Source: Gordonia gummivorans
GTDB taxonomy: Bacteria > Actinomycetota > Actinomycetes > Mycobacteriales > Mycobacteriaceae
Length of the DNA stretch: 64,000 bases
Direction: 5' to 3'
NCBI RefSeq assembly: GCF_022513585.1
Contig: NZ_JAKWBF010000030.1
Location: 1-64,000, forward strand
The translations under genes and the position numbers were made by a program. Shown here one piece after another: positions 34,499 to 43,537 of the stretch. The first letter of the stretch is position 1; each line of letters begins with the position of its first letter. The notes under the pieces are model-generated. The model ran no database searches. It was not told the DNA's origin and saw nothing but the letters and a program-made list of their open reading frames with translations.

Positions 34499-34509
34499 TG
34501 AAAGAGCCT

Positions 34510-34522
34510 AACATCCCATGTT
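34510..34522. promoter_or_regulatory. Possible GntR auto-operator
   Basis: aacat-ccc-atgtt, a short inverted repeat 12 bases upstream of the GntR start. Size is modest and the assignment is by position only. Confidence 0.35.
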
Positions 34523-34563
34523 TACGTCTCCGGTGTCTGAAGGCGGTGAAGCGCAGGCGATTA

Positions 34564-34606
34564 GTGCCGTAGATCTGTGCCACCCAGTGACTCCGATCTA
34601 CGGCAC
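34564..34606. promoter_or_regulatory. 12-bp inverted repeat in the gudD promoter region
   Basis: gtgccgtagatc (34564-34575) and gatctacggcac (34595-34606) are exact reverse complements, 19 bases apart, in the GntR-gudD gap. It could be an operator pair, or a hairpin in a long gudD leader. Confidence 0.6.
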
Positions 34607-34742
34607 ACACCCGGTGCATGTCATCGACGCATGCATGCCGCATCCGTATCAATCCATGCGGAATTGGTGTTAGACGCGCATCGTCCCAGGACGTAGCGTC
34701 GGACGGGTAGACCGTATTCATCCTTCGACGATCCGGAAGCTC

Positions 34743-36092
34743 ATGACCATCACCTCCACATCGCCCGTCATCGCCGACATGGCCGTGTACCCGGTCGCCG
34801 GACACGACAGCATGCTGCTCAACCTGAGCGGTGCGCACGCGCCGTTCTTCACGCGAAATCTCGTCGTGCTGACCGATTCCGACGGTCGGACCGGTGTCGG
34901 TGAGGTGCCCGGCGGCGAGGCGATTCGCACCACGCTGGAAGATGCGCGTTCGCTGATCGTGGGCCGTTCGGTCGGCACGTACCACGCCATCCTCGGCGAC
35001 ATTCGGAAGACGTTCGCGGGCCGCGATTCCGGCGGTCGAGGTGCGCAGACCTTCGACCTCCGCATCACCGTCCACGCGGTCACGGCCGTCGAATCCGCGC
35101 TTCTCGATCTGCTCGGTCAGTTCCTCGATGTCCCGGTGGCGGCGCTGCTGGGCGACGGGCAACAGCGGGATCGGGTCCAAGCGCTGGGATATCTGTTCTT
35201 CGTCGCGGATCGCACCAAGACCGACCTCGCCTACCGGTCCGCCGACGACGAGGCGACCGACGCCGACGACTGGATGCGCGTCCGGCACGAGGAGGCGTTG
35301 ACACCCGAAGGCGTGGTCGCGCTGGCGGAGGCAGCCCAGAAGCGTTACGGATTCCAGGATTTCAAGCTCAAGGGCGGCGTGCTCGCGCCCGCGGAGGAGG
35401 CGGCCGCGGTACGCGCGCTCGCCGAACGGTTCCCGTCGGCGCGCGTCACGCTCGACCCCAACGGCGGCTGGTTGCTGAGCGAGGCGATCGAGATCGGCCG
35501 AGGGCTCAAAGACGTTCTGGCCTATGCCGAAGACCCGGTCGGACCCGAGGGCGCGTTCTCCGGCCGCGAGGTGATGGCCGAGTTCAAACGGGCCACCGGG
35601 CTGCCCACGGCGACCAACATGATCGCCACCGACTGGCGCGAAATGGGTCATGCCATCCGGGCCAACGCCGTCGACATCCCGCTCGCCGATCCGCACTTCT
35701 GGACGATGGTCGGCTCGGTGCGCGTCGCCCAGCTGTGTGACGCGTGGGGACTCACCTGGGGTTCGCATTCCAATAACCACTTCGACGTCTCGCTGGCCAT
35801 GTTCACGCACGTTGCAGCGGCTGCACCCGGCGACGTGACCGCAATCGACACGCACTGGATTTGGCAGGACGGCCAGCGTCTGACGGTCGAGCCATACGAG
35901 ATCGTCGACGGCTACCTGGCAGTGCCCGACAAGCCCGGGCTCGGCGTCGAACTCGACATGGAACGAGTGCACGAAGCGCACGAGCTGTACCAGCGTGAAG
36001 GCCTCGGAGCGCGTGACGACGCCGTGGGCATGCAGTTCCTCATCCCCGGGTGGACCTTCGACAGCAAGAAGCCCGCGCTCTACCGGAGTTGA
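34743..36092 (+). CDS. gudD: Glucarate dehydratase
   Basis: A 449-residue enolase-superfamily enzyme that dehydrates D-glucarate (or L-idarate) to 5-keto-4-deoxyglucarate. GudD features are the K-x-K pair in [13 protein letters not shown] (about 208), metal ligands around TLDPNGGW and [16 protein letters not shown], and the catalytic His loop [13 protein letters not shown] (about 341). Length is normal for GudD. ATG 34743 precedes the conserved start; ATG frames nearer offer nothing better. Pathway partners are kdgD and the semialdehyde dehydrogenase at 46451-49010. Confidence 0.93.
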   Translation: MTITSTSPVIADMAVYPVAGHDSMLLNLSGAHAPFFTRNLVVLTDSDGRTGVGEVPGGEAIRTTLEDARSLIVGRSVGTYHAILGDIRKTFAGRDSGGRGAQTFDLRITVHAVTAVESALLDLLGQFLDVPVAALLGDGQQRDRVQALGYLFFVADRTKTDLAYRSADDEATDADDWMRVRHEEALTPEGVVALAEAAQKRYGFQDFKLKGGVLAPAEEAAAVRALAERFPSARVTLDPNGGWLLSEAIEIGRGLKDVLAYAEDPVGPEGAFSGREVMAEFKRATGLPTATNMIATDWREMGHAIRANAVDIPLADPHFWTMVGSVRVAQLCDAWGLTWGSHSNNHFDVSLAMFTHVAAAAPGDVTAIDTHWIWQDGQRLTVEPYEIVDGYLAVPDKPGLGVELDMERVHEAHELYQREGLGARDDAVGMQFLIPGWTFDSKKPALYRS

Positions 36093-36095
36093 TCC

Positions 36096-36130
36096 GAGTT
36101 CGGTGGCCGACCCGGCTGACCCTGCGGAAG
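36096..36130. repeat. Short downstream-of-gene repeat, copy 2
   Basis: gagttcggtggccgacccgg followed by ctgaccctgcggaag, starting four bases after the gudD stop; aligns with 32143-32178. Confidence 0.55.
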
Positions 36131-36193
36131 TCTGTACCTGGGAGGCCGGCCAAGTGCGCATTGCGCTTGGTCTGGCGCAGCGGTACAGATTCC
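36127..36193. terminator. Imperfect stem-loop after gudD
   Basis: gaagtctgtacc (36127-36138) pairs with ggtacagattcc (36182-36193) at 10 of 12 positions; an inner ccaagtgcgc/gcgcttgg stem lies between. There is no T-run, so if it terminates transcription it is not a canonical intrinsic terminator. Confidence 0.45.
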
Positions 36194-36222
36194 CGACGCG
36201 GCTGCGTTAGTGTGATCCAACG

Positions 36223-36251
36223 GGCATCGTGACGTGCGGTGTCACGATGCC
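36223..36251. promoter_or_regulatory. 11-bp inverted repeat ahead of the LysR gene
   Basis: ggcatcgtgac (36223-36233) and gtcacgatgcc (36241-36251) are exact reverse complements with a 7-base spacer, ending 12 bases before the LysR ATG. Placement suits autoregulation or a leader hairpin covering the ribosome site. Confidence 0.55.
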
Positions 36252-36263
36252 GGAAGTGGATCG

Positions 36264-37157
36264 ATGTTCTCACTGTCGCGCCTGAGTTGCTTCATCGCCG
36301 TAGCCGAGGAACTGCACTTCGGCCGGGCCGCCGAACGTCTGCACATGACCCAACCGCCGCTGTCCCGACAGATCCAGCAACTCGAGCACGAGCTCGGAGT
36401 GCAGCTGATCGAGCGCAGCAGCCGCGCGGTGTCGCTGACGGCCGCGGGATCGGCCTTTCTCCCCGACGCCCGACGCATCGTCGCCCTCGCCGAGAGTGCG
36501 GCGCTCACCGTCCAGCGTGTACCCGCCGGCGACCTGGGCACGGTGACGATCGGGTTCACCGGCGCGTCGGCACGTGCAGTCCTGCCCCGACTCATGCAGC
36601 ACGCGCGCGAGAAGCTCCCCGACGTCCGACTCGTGCTGCGGGAAATGGTCACCGCGGCCCAGATCGAGGGTCTCGCCGGGGGCGACCTCGACCTCGGCAT
36701 CGTTCGACCCCCCGTCTCCCGGCCCGGCATCCTGACGCGGCCGTTGCATCACGAACGGCTGGTCGCTGCCGTGCCCGCCGACCATCCCCTCGCAAACGTC
36801 GAGCACCTGACCATCGAGGACTTCGACGCTCAGCCGGTCATCATGTATTCACCAACGGACGCAAGGTATTTCAACGAACTGTTGATCAGTACCTTCACCG
36901 CGGTGGGCGCGTCGCCGCGCTACGTCCAGTTCGTCACGCAGGTGCACACGATGCTGGTCCTGGTGCACTCCGGCTTGGGGTTGGCGCTGGTGCCCGAATC
37001 GGCGATGACCATGCATCCTGACGGTGTTGTGTTCAAGGAAGTCCGAGCCGTGCGCGACCGTCCGGTTCAGATGAACGTGGCCTGGCGGGCCGACAACACC
37101 AACCCGGCACTGCATCGACTGATGAGAGATGTTCTGCCGGAACGGGAGTGGATCTGA
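36264..37157 (+). CDS. LysR-family regulator
   Basis: A 297-residue LTTR. N-terminal winged helix (1-62) with the classic FGRAAERLHMTQPPLSRQIQQLEHELGVQL; substrate domain from about 88 with GFTGASA and DLGIVRPP. The RLHMTQPPLSRQI/LVALVP-type arrangement is closest to the CatR/BenM-like LTTRs that respond to carboxylates. ATG 36264 is the only sensible start. It follows gudD on the same strand and converges with the stress protein/dehydrogenase pair; it probably controls the sugar-diacid genes. Confidence 0.9.
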   Translation: MFSLSRLSCFIAVAEELHFGRAAERLHMTQPPLSRQIQQLEHELGVQLIERSSRAVSLTAAGSAFLPDARRIVALAESAALTVQRVPAGDLGTVTIGFTGASARAVLPRLMQHAREKLPDVRLVLREMVTAAQIEGLAGGDLDLGIVRPPVSRPGILTRPLHHERLVAAVPADHPLANVEHLTIEDFDAQPVIMYSPTDARYFNELLISTFTAVGASPRYVQFVTQVHTMLVLVHSGLGLALVPESAMTMHPDGVVFKEVRAVRDRPVQMNVAWRADNTNPALHRLMRDVLPEREWI

Positions 37158-37169
37158 CGAGAGGGTGTC

Positions 37170-37568
37170 TCAAACAGCAGCGCGCACAGGTGGTTTGACG
37201 GCGACCACGGGGCACTGGGCGTCGAGGAGGACGCGCTGCACCACGCTGCCGGTCAGTAGCTTTCCGACGGGGGAGCGGCGGCGTTGTCCGATCACCAGGA
37301 GTTCGACGTCGTCGTCGTAGGACGCGTCGATGAGGGCGTCGGCGTGCGACAACCCGTTGTCCTTGTCGGCGACACGGTAGTTGACGTCGTCGGCACCGGC
37401 GGTACTGCGTGCGGTTTCCAGGTCGACCACGAAGTCGGTCGAGGACGAGCTGTCGCCGTCGGCGACCACCACCACGTCGGTGTTGCGCATGCGGGCCTCG
37501 GCGAAGCCGAACGGCAGCGCGCCACGACCTTCGACGGTCGGCATGTAACTCAGTACGACGCTCATCAT
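37170..37568 (-). CDS. Single-domain universal stress protein
   Basis: A 132-residue Usp. The C-terminal ATP-binding pattern is GQRRRSPVGKLLTGSVVQRVL followed by CPVVAVKPP. The N-terminus MMSVVLSYMPT is a slightly unusual Usp start. It overlaps the dehydrogenase gene by four bases (ATGATG against its stop), so it is translated with it, an odd partnership for a Usp. It may tie the pathway to ATP level or stress. Confidence 0.85.
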   Translation of the reverse strand: MMSVVLSYMPTVEGRGALPFGFAEARMRNTDVVVVADGDSSSSTDFVVDLETARSTAGADDVNYRVADKDNGLSHADALIDASYDDDVELLVIGQRRRSPVGKLLTGSVVQRVLLDAQCPVVAVKPPVRAAV

Positions 37569-38605
37569 GCGTCCTTTCGGGCAGTCGGACGACGCGGTTC
37601 GACGACGGGGGTCACGAGGTCGCCGATCTCCAGATAGGTGTCGAGATTCTGCAAGGTCAGGGCTTCCATCGCGGCGCGGGTCTCGACCGTCCCGCTTGCG
37701 AGGTGGGGCAGTAGCACCACGTTGTCCATGTTGATCAGGGCGGCCGGCACGTGTGGTTCCCGCGCGAAGACGTCGAGGCCCGCGCCGGCCAGCTGCCCGG
37801 ACTGGAGAAGGTCGATGAGTGCGTCTTCGTCGACGACGCTCCCGCGTGCGACGTTGACGAGAAAACCGTTGGGGCCGAGTGCTTTCAGAACCTCACGACC
37901 GACCAGATGCCGAGTGCCGGACCCGCCGGCGGCGGCCACGATCAACACGTCCACGTCGCGGGCCAGGTCCATTGCCGAGCCGACGTAGCGGTACGGAGAA
38001 CCGCTGACCTCGCGGCGGTTGTGGTAGGCAATGACGCAATCGAATGCGCTGAGCCGCTTGGCGATTGCCGAACCGATGCGACCCAGACCGATGATGCCGA
38101 CGCGGGCGCCCGACACCTTGCGGGCCAACGGCACGTTGCCCTCCACCGGCCAGCGGCCCGCCCGGACATAGCGGTCGGCGGCGGTGAATCTGCGCATTGT
38201 GTCGAGGACCAGGCCCACGGCGGTGTCGGCGACGCAGTCGTTGAGGACGTCGGGGGTGTTGCTCACCCCGATTCCCAGCTCCGTGGCCCGGCCCACGTCG
38301 GTGGTGTCGTAGCCGACGCCGAAGTGGATGATCGCGCCCAGGTTGGGCAGTGCGGCCATCAACTCGGCGTCGACGCCGGTCCGGCCGGAGGTGACCACTG
38401 CGGTGATCTTGTCGGCGTGTGCGGCCAGGAACTGCGCCCGCATGGGCCCATCGGGCAGCAGATCCGCGTCGTAGTGCTCAGAGAGCGTCGCCTCCAATGA
38501 AGGCTTGAGCGGGCCGACCCGCAGCACGGTGCCGGAGTCCGACGAAAAGTGCTGTCGTGCAACGACTTCTTCGGATGTGTCCGTACTGGCGAGGCTGCTG
38601 CTCAT
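37565..38605 (-). CDS. D-isomer-specific 2-hydroxyacid dehydrogenase
   Basis: A 346-residue NAD(P)-dependent enzyme of the D-2HADH family. Rossmann motif GLGRIGSAIAKRL near residue 172; catalytic Arg in NVARGSVVDEDAL, Glu in FAREPHVP and His in LLPHLASGT. Such enzymes reduce glyoxylate, hydroxypyruvate, tartronate semialdehyde or similar keto acids. ATG 38605 is preceded by GAGGAGGACC. It heads a two-gene unit with the Usp, divergent from the ABC transporter. Exact substrate unknown; hydroxy-diacid metabolism is suggested by context. Confidence 0.9.
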   Translation of the reverse strand: MSSSLASTDTSEEVVARQHFSSDSGTVLRVGPLKPSLEATLSEHYDADLLPDGPMRAQFLAAHADKITAVVTSGRTGVDAELMAALPNLGAIIHFGVGYDTTDVGRATELGIGVSNTPDVLNDCVADTAVGLVLDTMRRFTAADRYVRAGRWPVEGNVPLARKVSGARVGIIGLGRIGSAIAKRLSAFDCVIAYHNRREVSGSPYRYVGSAMDLARDVDVLIVAAAGGSGTRHLVGREVLKALGPNGFLVNVARGSVVDEDALIDLLQSGQLAGAGLDVFAREPHVPAALINMDNVVLLPHLASGTVETRAAMEALTLQNLDTYLEIGDLVTPVVEPRRPTARKDA

Positions 38606-38972
38606 CGGTCCTCCTCGACCGGTTGCGGACATATGGGTGTCCTGGGCTGATGAATCCACGGTAGGACTGCCTGGGAATACCTGTCCAACACGCAAATAAC
38701 ATGGATCGATGCCCAAACGGCATTGACTCGGCCGCGACGATTCAGCGACTCGATCGGCGTGTCGGGAAACCAACAGGTCAGGCCGGTTTTCGGGGTCCGA
38801 ATCATGCTCTACGTCGAGTCCGCCGAACCGCCCGGTAACCCCCGAAATGGCCATGTGCAGGGGTTTTGTGCTGTTGACGGTTCCGTTCGACCGCTCTTAG
38901 CGTGTGTCTACCGTCACACAACGTGGCCTCAGCCCCCACGAATCACTCGACAGCTCTTCATCGGAGGTTCTC
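38606..38972. promoter_or_regulatory. Divergent promoter region, dehydrogenase/ABC operon
   Basis: 367 bases with no gene. A possible plus-strand promoter is TTGACG (38874-38879), 17 bases, then TTAGCG (38897-38902), with GGAGG before the SBP start. Around 38837-38866 an aaccccc/ggggttt inverted repeat is present. Likely where the LysR or GntR regulator acts; no clear operator pair is evident. Confidence 0.4.
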
Positions 38973-40547
38973 ATGCAGATGGCGTCCAAGCGCTCCTCGC
39001 GACGCCAGGCCGGCGTGCTCGCCGCGGCAGCAGCCGTCGCGCTGTTGGCCGTCAGTGGCTGCAGCGTCGCCAACACGACCCAGAGCGAGAGCGCGAGCCC
39101 CAACACGCTGCGCATCGTGCTCCCGCAGGAGCCGCCGACGCTGGAGCCGTGCGACGCCTCGCTCACCGCGACCGGTGTGGTGGTGCGGTCCAACATCACC
39201 GAACCGCTGATCGAGCGCGATCCCAACAGCGGAACGCTGCTGCCGAAGCTGGCGAGTTCCTGGAAGCAGGTCGAACCCAATGTGTGGCGGTTCACCATGG
39301 TCGACGGGGTGAAGTTCAGCAACGGTGCTCCGTTCACCGCCGAGGACGCGGCGTTCTCGATCAAGCGGACGTTCAACGGTGCGATCGGCTGCGACGTCAA
39401 TGGATATGTGTTCGACGACAGCAAGATCGAGGTCACCACCCCGGACGCCAAGACCGTCGAACTCCGCACAGAAGCGCCGGACCCCATTCTGCCGCTGCGC
39501 GTTTCGTTCATCGAGATGGTTCCGCGCACCACCGATGCCGGTGACAAGGTCCGCGAACCCGTCGGCACCGGGCCGTACATGGTGGACTTCTGGGATTCCG
39601 GCCAGCGAATCGTTTTGAAGGCCAATCCGAACTACCACGGACAGGCGCCGCAATACACGCGGGCCGTGTACCAGTGGCGTACCGAGGGCAGCGTGCGTGC
39701 CGCGATGGTCGCCAACGACGAGGCCGACATCGCGACCCAGTTGGGTCCCGAGGACGGCGCGGGCGACCTCGGTATCGCCTACACCAACAACGAGACCACC
39801 GCACTGCGCATGCAGGGCACCGACGCCCCGCTCAACGACTTCCGCGTCCGCGAGGCCATCGACCTCTCGATCAATCGCGCCGGGATCGTCAAGGCGCTGT
39901 TCCAGAATCTTGGTACGCCCGCCGCCCAACTCGTCGGCAAGGGCATCGTCGGTTACAACGACACGTTGACACCGACGCCATACGACCTCGACAGGGCGAA
40001 GAGTCTCATCGACGACGCGCGTGCCGCCGGCGTCCCCGTCGACCGGCAGATCCGTCTGATCGGGCGCACGGGTCAGTTCCCCAAGATCAACGAGACCATT
40101 GAGAACATTCAATACACCCTCTCCAAGATCGGGCTCGACGTGAAGATCGAGATGATGGACACCTCCGGTCAGATGCAGTACCAGACAAGGCCGTTCGTTG
40201 CCGGCTCAGGACCCGTCCTGCTCATGATCATGCACGGCAATCAGGCCGGTGACACACAGTTCACCCTCGATCAGTACATGCTGTCCGACGGGTATCAGAG
40301 CACCTTCGGCACCGCCGCCTACGACCGGGAGATCCGCGCTGCGGAGGCACTCACCGGCCCGCCCCGACAGGCCGCGCTGGCGCAGGTCCTCGCCAACGAA
40401 CCGATCCAGATCCGCCAGTACGCCTACATCGCGCACATGCAAGCGGTCCTCGCCAAGTCGAAAAAGGTTTCCTACAAGCCGAATTCGGCGACCGGTGACG
40501 AGATGCGTCTGGCCGAGATGACCCACGCCGATTCCGACAACGACTGA
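38973..40547 (+). CDS. ABC transporter substrate-binding lipoprotein (SBP_bac_5, peptide type)
   Basis: A 524-residue lipoprotein. Signal peptide with lipobox LLAVSGCS, so the mature N-terminal Cys (about residue 30) is lipidated and holds the protein on the outer face of the membrane. The fold is family 5: an early IVLPQEPPTLEPCD, ANGL-like LKANPNYHG, and DLSINRAGIVKALFQNLGTP are normal. ATG 38973 has GGAGG. It heads a five-gene transporter operon. Peptide or nickel types are not distinguishable; the surrounding sugar-acid genes suggest a non-peptide ligand. Confidence 0.92.
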   Translation: MQMASKRSSRRQAGVLAAAAAVALLAVSGCSVANTTQSESASPNTLRIVLPQEPPTLEPCDASLTATGVVVRSNITEPLIERDPNSGTLLPKLASSWKQVEPNVWRFTMVDGVKFSNGAPFTAEDAAFSIKRTFNGAIGCDVNGYVFDDSKIEVTTPDAKTVELRTEAPDPILPLRVSFIEMVPRTTDAGDKVREPVGTGPYMVDFWDSGQRIVLKANPNYHGQAPQYTRAVYQWRTEGSVRAAMVANDEADIATQLGPEDGAGDLGIAYTNNETTALRMQGTDAPLNDFRVREAIDLSINRAGIVKALFQNLGTPAAQLVGKGIVGYNDTLTPTPYDLDRAKSLIDDARAAGVPVDRQIRLIGRTGQFPKINETIENIQYTLSKIGLDVKIEMMDTSGQMQYQTRPFVAGSGPVLLMIMHGNQAGDTQFTLDQYMLSDGYQSTFGTAAYDREIRAAEALTGPPRQAALAQVLANEPIQIRQYAYIAHMQAVLAKSKKVSYKPNSATGDEMRLAEMTHADSDND

Positions 40548-40580
40548 TCAGCGACAGTCACGAACAAGATAAGGCCCACG

Positions 40581-41507
40581 ATGTTCACCTTCCTCCGACG
40601 CCGGATGTTCACCAGCCTCATCCCGCTGATCATCGTCCTGTTCGGCGTGTTCTTCATGGCGCGACTGACCGGCGATCCCACCAATCTCTACCTGCCGGTC
40701 TCCGCGACCGACGAGCAGCGCGCCGAGTTCGCGGCCGCCAATGGGCTCGACAAACCCATGTGGCAACAGATGGTCGACTACTTCTCCGGCGTCCTCCATC
40801 TCGACTTCGGCGAGTCCCTCAAGACCGGCCAGGATGCCGCGGCCATGGCGCTCAAGGCATTTCCGGCGACCCTGCAGCTGGCCTTCATGACGCTGGTGCT
40901 GTCGATCCTCGGTTCGGTCATCATCGGATGCTGGGCCGCCTACCGACCCAACTCGTTGGCCGACCGCTTCTCGAGTCTGCTGTCGATGACCGCGGCGAGC
41001 GTCCCCGATTTCTGGTTCGCGATCACCGGCATCTGGATCTTCGCGGTCGTGCTGGGATGGCTGCCGACGTCGGGCACCGGTGGGATGCTCGCCTGGGTAC
41101 TGCCCATCGCGACCCTGATGATCCGGCCGCTCGGCGTGCTGACGCAGGTGGTGCGCGGGGCCATGGTGTCGGCGCTGTCGGCCCCCTACGTGAAGGTGGC
41201 GCGCAGTAAAGGCGCCGGCGACCTACGGGTCGTCACCCACCACGCCCTGCGCAACGCCGCCGCACCCGCGCTGACCGTCGCCGGCGACCTCGCCGTCGGA
41301 CTGATCAACGGTGCCGTGGTGGTGGAAGCCATCTTCGGGTGGCCCGGCATCGGCAAGCTGATGATCGACTCCATCTTGCAGCGCGACTTCGCAGTCCTGC
41401 AGGCGGCCGTACTGCTCACTGCCGTCAGCATTTTCATCCTGAACATCGCCATCGACGCCGGGTTGGCGCTTCTCGACCCGCGTGTTCGTGACAAGGCCAC
41501 GGTCTAA
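40581..41507 (+). CDS. ABC transporter permease, DppB type
   Basis: A 308-residue permease with six helices. It starts FTFLRRRMFTSLIPLIIVLFGVFF; the EAA-like loop is KVARSKGAGDLRVVTHHALRNAAAPAL (about residues 207-233), and the end VVEAIFGWPGIGKLMIDSILQRDF is the DppB/OppB signature. Together with the next gene it forms the transmembrane channel. 33 bases after the SBP. Confidence 0.93.
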   Translation: MFTFLRRRMFTSLIPLIIVLFGVFFMARLTGDPTNLYLPVSATDEQRAEFAAANGLDKPMWQQMVDYFSGVLHLDFGESLKTGQDAAAMALKAFPATLQLAFMTLVLSILGSVIIGCWAAYRPNSLADRFSSLLSMTAASVPDFWFAITGIWIFAVVLGWLPTSGTGGMLAWVLPIATLMIRPLGVLTQVVRGAMVSALSAPYVKVARSKGAGDLRVVTHHALRNAAAPALTVAGDLAVGLINGAVVVEAIFGWPGIGKLMIDSILQRDFAVLQAAVLLTAVSIFILNIAIDAGLALLDPRVRDKATV

Positions 41508-41525
41508 AGGTCTAGGAGGACCCAG

Positions 41526-42524
41526 ATGTCGATCGTCACCGAACCCCTCGACCCGACCAGCCCTGTCGCGTCGACCGACCCGATGGGCGACTCGGTCGCC
41601 GCCAAGAAGGTGCCGTCGAGCAAGTTGCCGTTGTGGCGACTTCTCTTGCGGGACAAGCTCGCCACCGTGGCCGCGGTGATCCTCGGGATCGTCCTGTTCA
41701 CGGCGATCTTCGGCCCATGGCTGGTGGGCGACGCCGCGACCGAGCAGAACCTCGACGAGTCGAATCTGCCGCCGTTCAACCTCGACACCGGCGCGATGAA
41801 CTTCCTCGGCACCGACCCCCTCGGCCGCAGCATGTTCGCGCGGTTGGTGGTGGCCTGCCAGACCACGCTGATGGTGTCCGTTCCCGCGGTGGTGATCTCG
41901 TGCGTCATCGGCTCGGCGATCGGCATGTGGGCCGGCTATCACCGGGGCTGGCGGGAAACCTTCGCCATGCGCGTCGCAGACGTCATCATGAGCTTCCCGT
42001 CGTTGCTGCTGGCAGTGGTCATCCTCTACGTGTTCTCGCCGAGCGCGGCCAACATCGTTGCGGTCCTGGCCATCACCCGCATCCCGATCTACCTGCGCAC
42101 CGCCCGCGCCGAATCCGCCGAACTGCAGAGCCGCGTCTTCGTCGACGCCGCACGAACATTCGGCGCCAGTAGTGGGCGCATCCTGCGCGGTCACGTGCTT
42201 CCCATCCTGCTGCCGACCTTGTTGACCGTGGCTACGCTCGACTTCTGCTACGTGATGCTCGCCGAATCGTCACTGTCGTTCCTGGGCATCGGCATCCAGC
42301 CGCCCGAGGTGAGCTGGGGTCTGATGGTGTCGCAGGGCCGGACGTACCTACAGACCGCGTGGTGGCTCTCGTTCTTCCCCGGTCTGGCCATCGTCGTCAC
42401 GACGGTCTCGGCGACGATCCTCGCGGCATGGGCTCGCATTGCCACCGATCCCGGTCAGCGCTGGCGCCTGACCACCCCCAAAGCCCGTAAGCGCTTCTTC
42501 TCCTCACGAAAGGCCGTGCGATGA
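41526..42524 (+). CDS. ABC transporter permease, DppC type
   Basis: A 332-residue permease with an N-terminal cytoplasmic arm (about 1-35), TM1, then the DppC-type FLGTDPLGRSMFARL block near residue 96 and the EAA loop DAARTFGASSGRILRGHVLPILLPTL (about 210-235). The end reads SFLGIGIQPPEVSWGLMVSQGRTYL, the OppC/DppC tail motif. AGGAGG precedes ATG 41526. Overlaps the next gene by four bases. Confidence 0.93.
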   Translation: MSIVTEPLDPTSPVASTDPMGDSVAAKKVPSSKLPLWRLLLRDKLATVAAVILGIVLFTAIFGPWLVGDAATEQNLDESNLPPFNLDTGAMNFLGTDPLGRSMFARLVVACQTTLMVSVPAVVISCVIGSAIGMWAGYHRGWRETFAMRVADVIMSFPSLLLAVVILYVFSPSAANIVAVLAITRIPIYLRTARAESAELQSRVFVDAARTFGASSGRILRGHVLPILLPTLLTVATLDFCYVMLAESSLSFLGIGIQPPEVSWGLMVSQGRTYLQTAWWLSFFPGLAIVVTTVSATILAAWARIATDPGQRWRLTTPKARKRFFSSRKAVR

Positions 42525-43537
42525 GTGCACCCACCCTTGACCGGAAATCGCGCACGGACGAACTTGTCGCCCTTGAGGTTTCCGACCTGACCGTCGATCT
42601 GCGCACGCCGACCGGGACCGTGCGGGCCGTCGACCACGTCTCTTTCCTGGCCCGACGCGGCGAGACCCTCGCTCTCCTCGGAGAATCGGGCTGCGGCAAG
42701 TCGATGACCGCGCAAGCGCTGGTCGGTCTGCTCGACCCCATCGCGGAGATCTCCGACGGCTCCATCAACCTCGACGACGTCGACCTGGTGACCGCGTCAG
42801 CCGGCAAACGCCGCGACATGGCCGGCACCGAACTGGCCATCGTCTTCCAGGACGCGCTCACGGCACTGAATCCCGTCTACACGGTGGGAACCCAACTGGC
42901 CGAACCGTTTCGCATCCACCGCAAGATGTGCCGCAAGCAGGCGCGCCATGAGGCCATCGAACTGATGCGCCACGTCGGGATTCCGGAACCGGAGACGCGC
43001 ATCGACTCTTACCCCCATCAGTTCTCCGGCGGTATGCGGCAGCGGCTGCTGATCGCGATGGCGGTTGCCCTGAGCCCCAAGGTACTTCTCGCCGACGAGC
43101 CGACGACCGCGCTCGACGTCACCGTCCAGGCGCAGATCATGGCGCTGCTCGCGCGGCTGCGCACCGAACACGACATGGCGGTGGTACTCATCACCCACGA
43201 CCTGGCCCTGGTGGCCGAACAGGCCGACCGGGTGGCGATCATGTACGCCGGCAACGTCGTCGAAACCGGCACGGTTGCCGAGGTGTTCGGCAATCCCAAG
43301 CATCCCTACACGAAGGGGCTGCTCGACTCGGTCCCGGTGAGCGCCGAGCGCGGTGCCGATCTCAAGTCCATCGGCGGGACACCGCCGGACCTGCACTCGA
43401 TCCCGACCGGCTGCGTCTACCAGGCGCGCTGCCCACTGGCGCGTGGACGATGCGTCCAAGAGCGACCGACTCTGCAATCGGTAGGTGAAGGCCGCAAAGC
43501 AGCCTGCCATTTCCCGGAGGAGACCAGCAATGCCTGA
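42521..43537 (+). CDS. ABC transporter ATP-binding protein, DppD type
   Basis: A 338-residue ATPase. Walker [11 protein letters not shown] near residue 52, Q-loop [10 protein letters not shown], signature FSGGMRQR, Walker [13 protein letters not shown] and H-loop ITHDLALV. The C-terminal oligo/dipeptide extension has the Cys pattern of [14 protein letters not shown], expected to hold an Fe-S cluster or disulfide in Dpp-type ATPases. Starts in ATGA overlap with the permease and overlaps the next gene by eight bases. Confidence 0.94.
   Translation: MSAPTLDRKSRTDELVALEVSDLTVDLRTPTGTVRAVDHVSFLARRGETLALLGESGCGKSMTAQALVGLLDPIAEISDGSINLDDVDLVTASAGKRRDMAGTELAIVFQDALTALNPVYTVGTQLAEPFRIHRKMCRKQARHEAIELMRHVGIPEPETRIDSYPHQFSGGMRQRLLIAMAVALSPKVLLADEPTTALDVTVQAQIMALLARLRTEHDMAVVLITHDLALVAEQADRVAIMYAGNVVETGTVAEVFGNPKHPYTKGLLDSVPVSAERGADLKSIGGTPPDLHSIPTGCVYQARCPLARGRCVQERPTLQSVGEGRKAACHFPEETSNA

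Noticed and set aside
34344..36161. A 605-codon open frame antisense to gudD and overlapping the GntR gene
   Set aside because: No recognisable motif; gudD on the other strand has full enzyme signatures.
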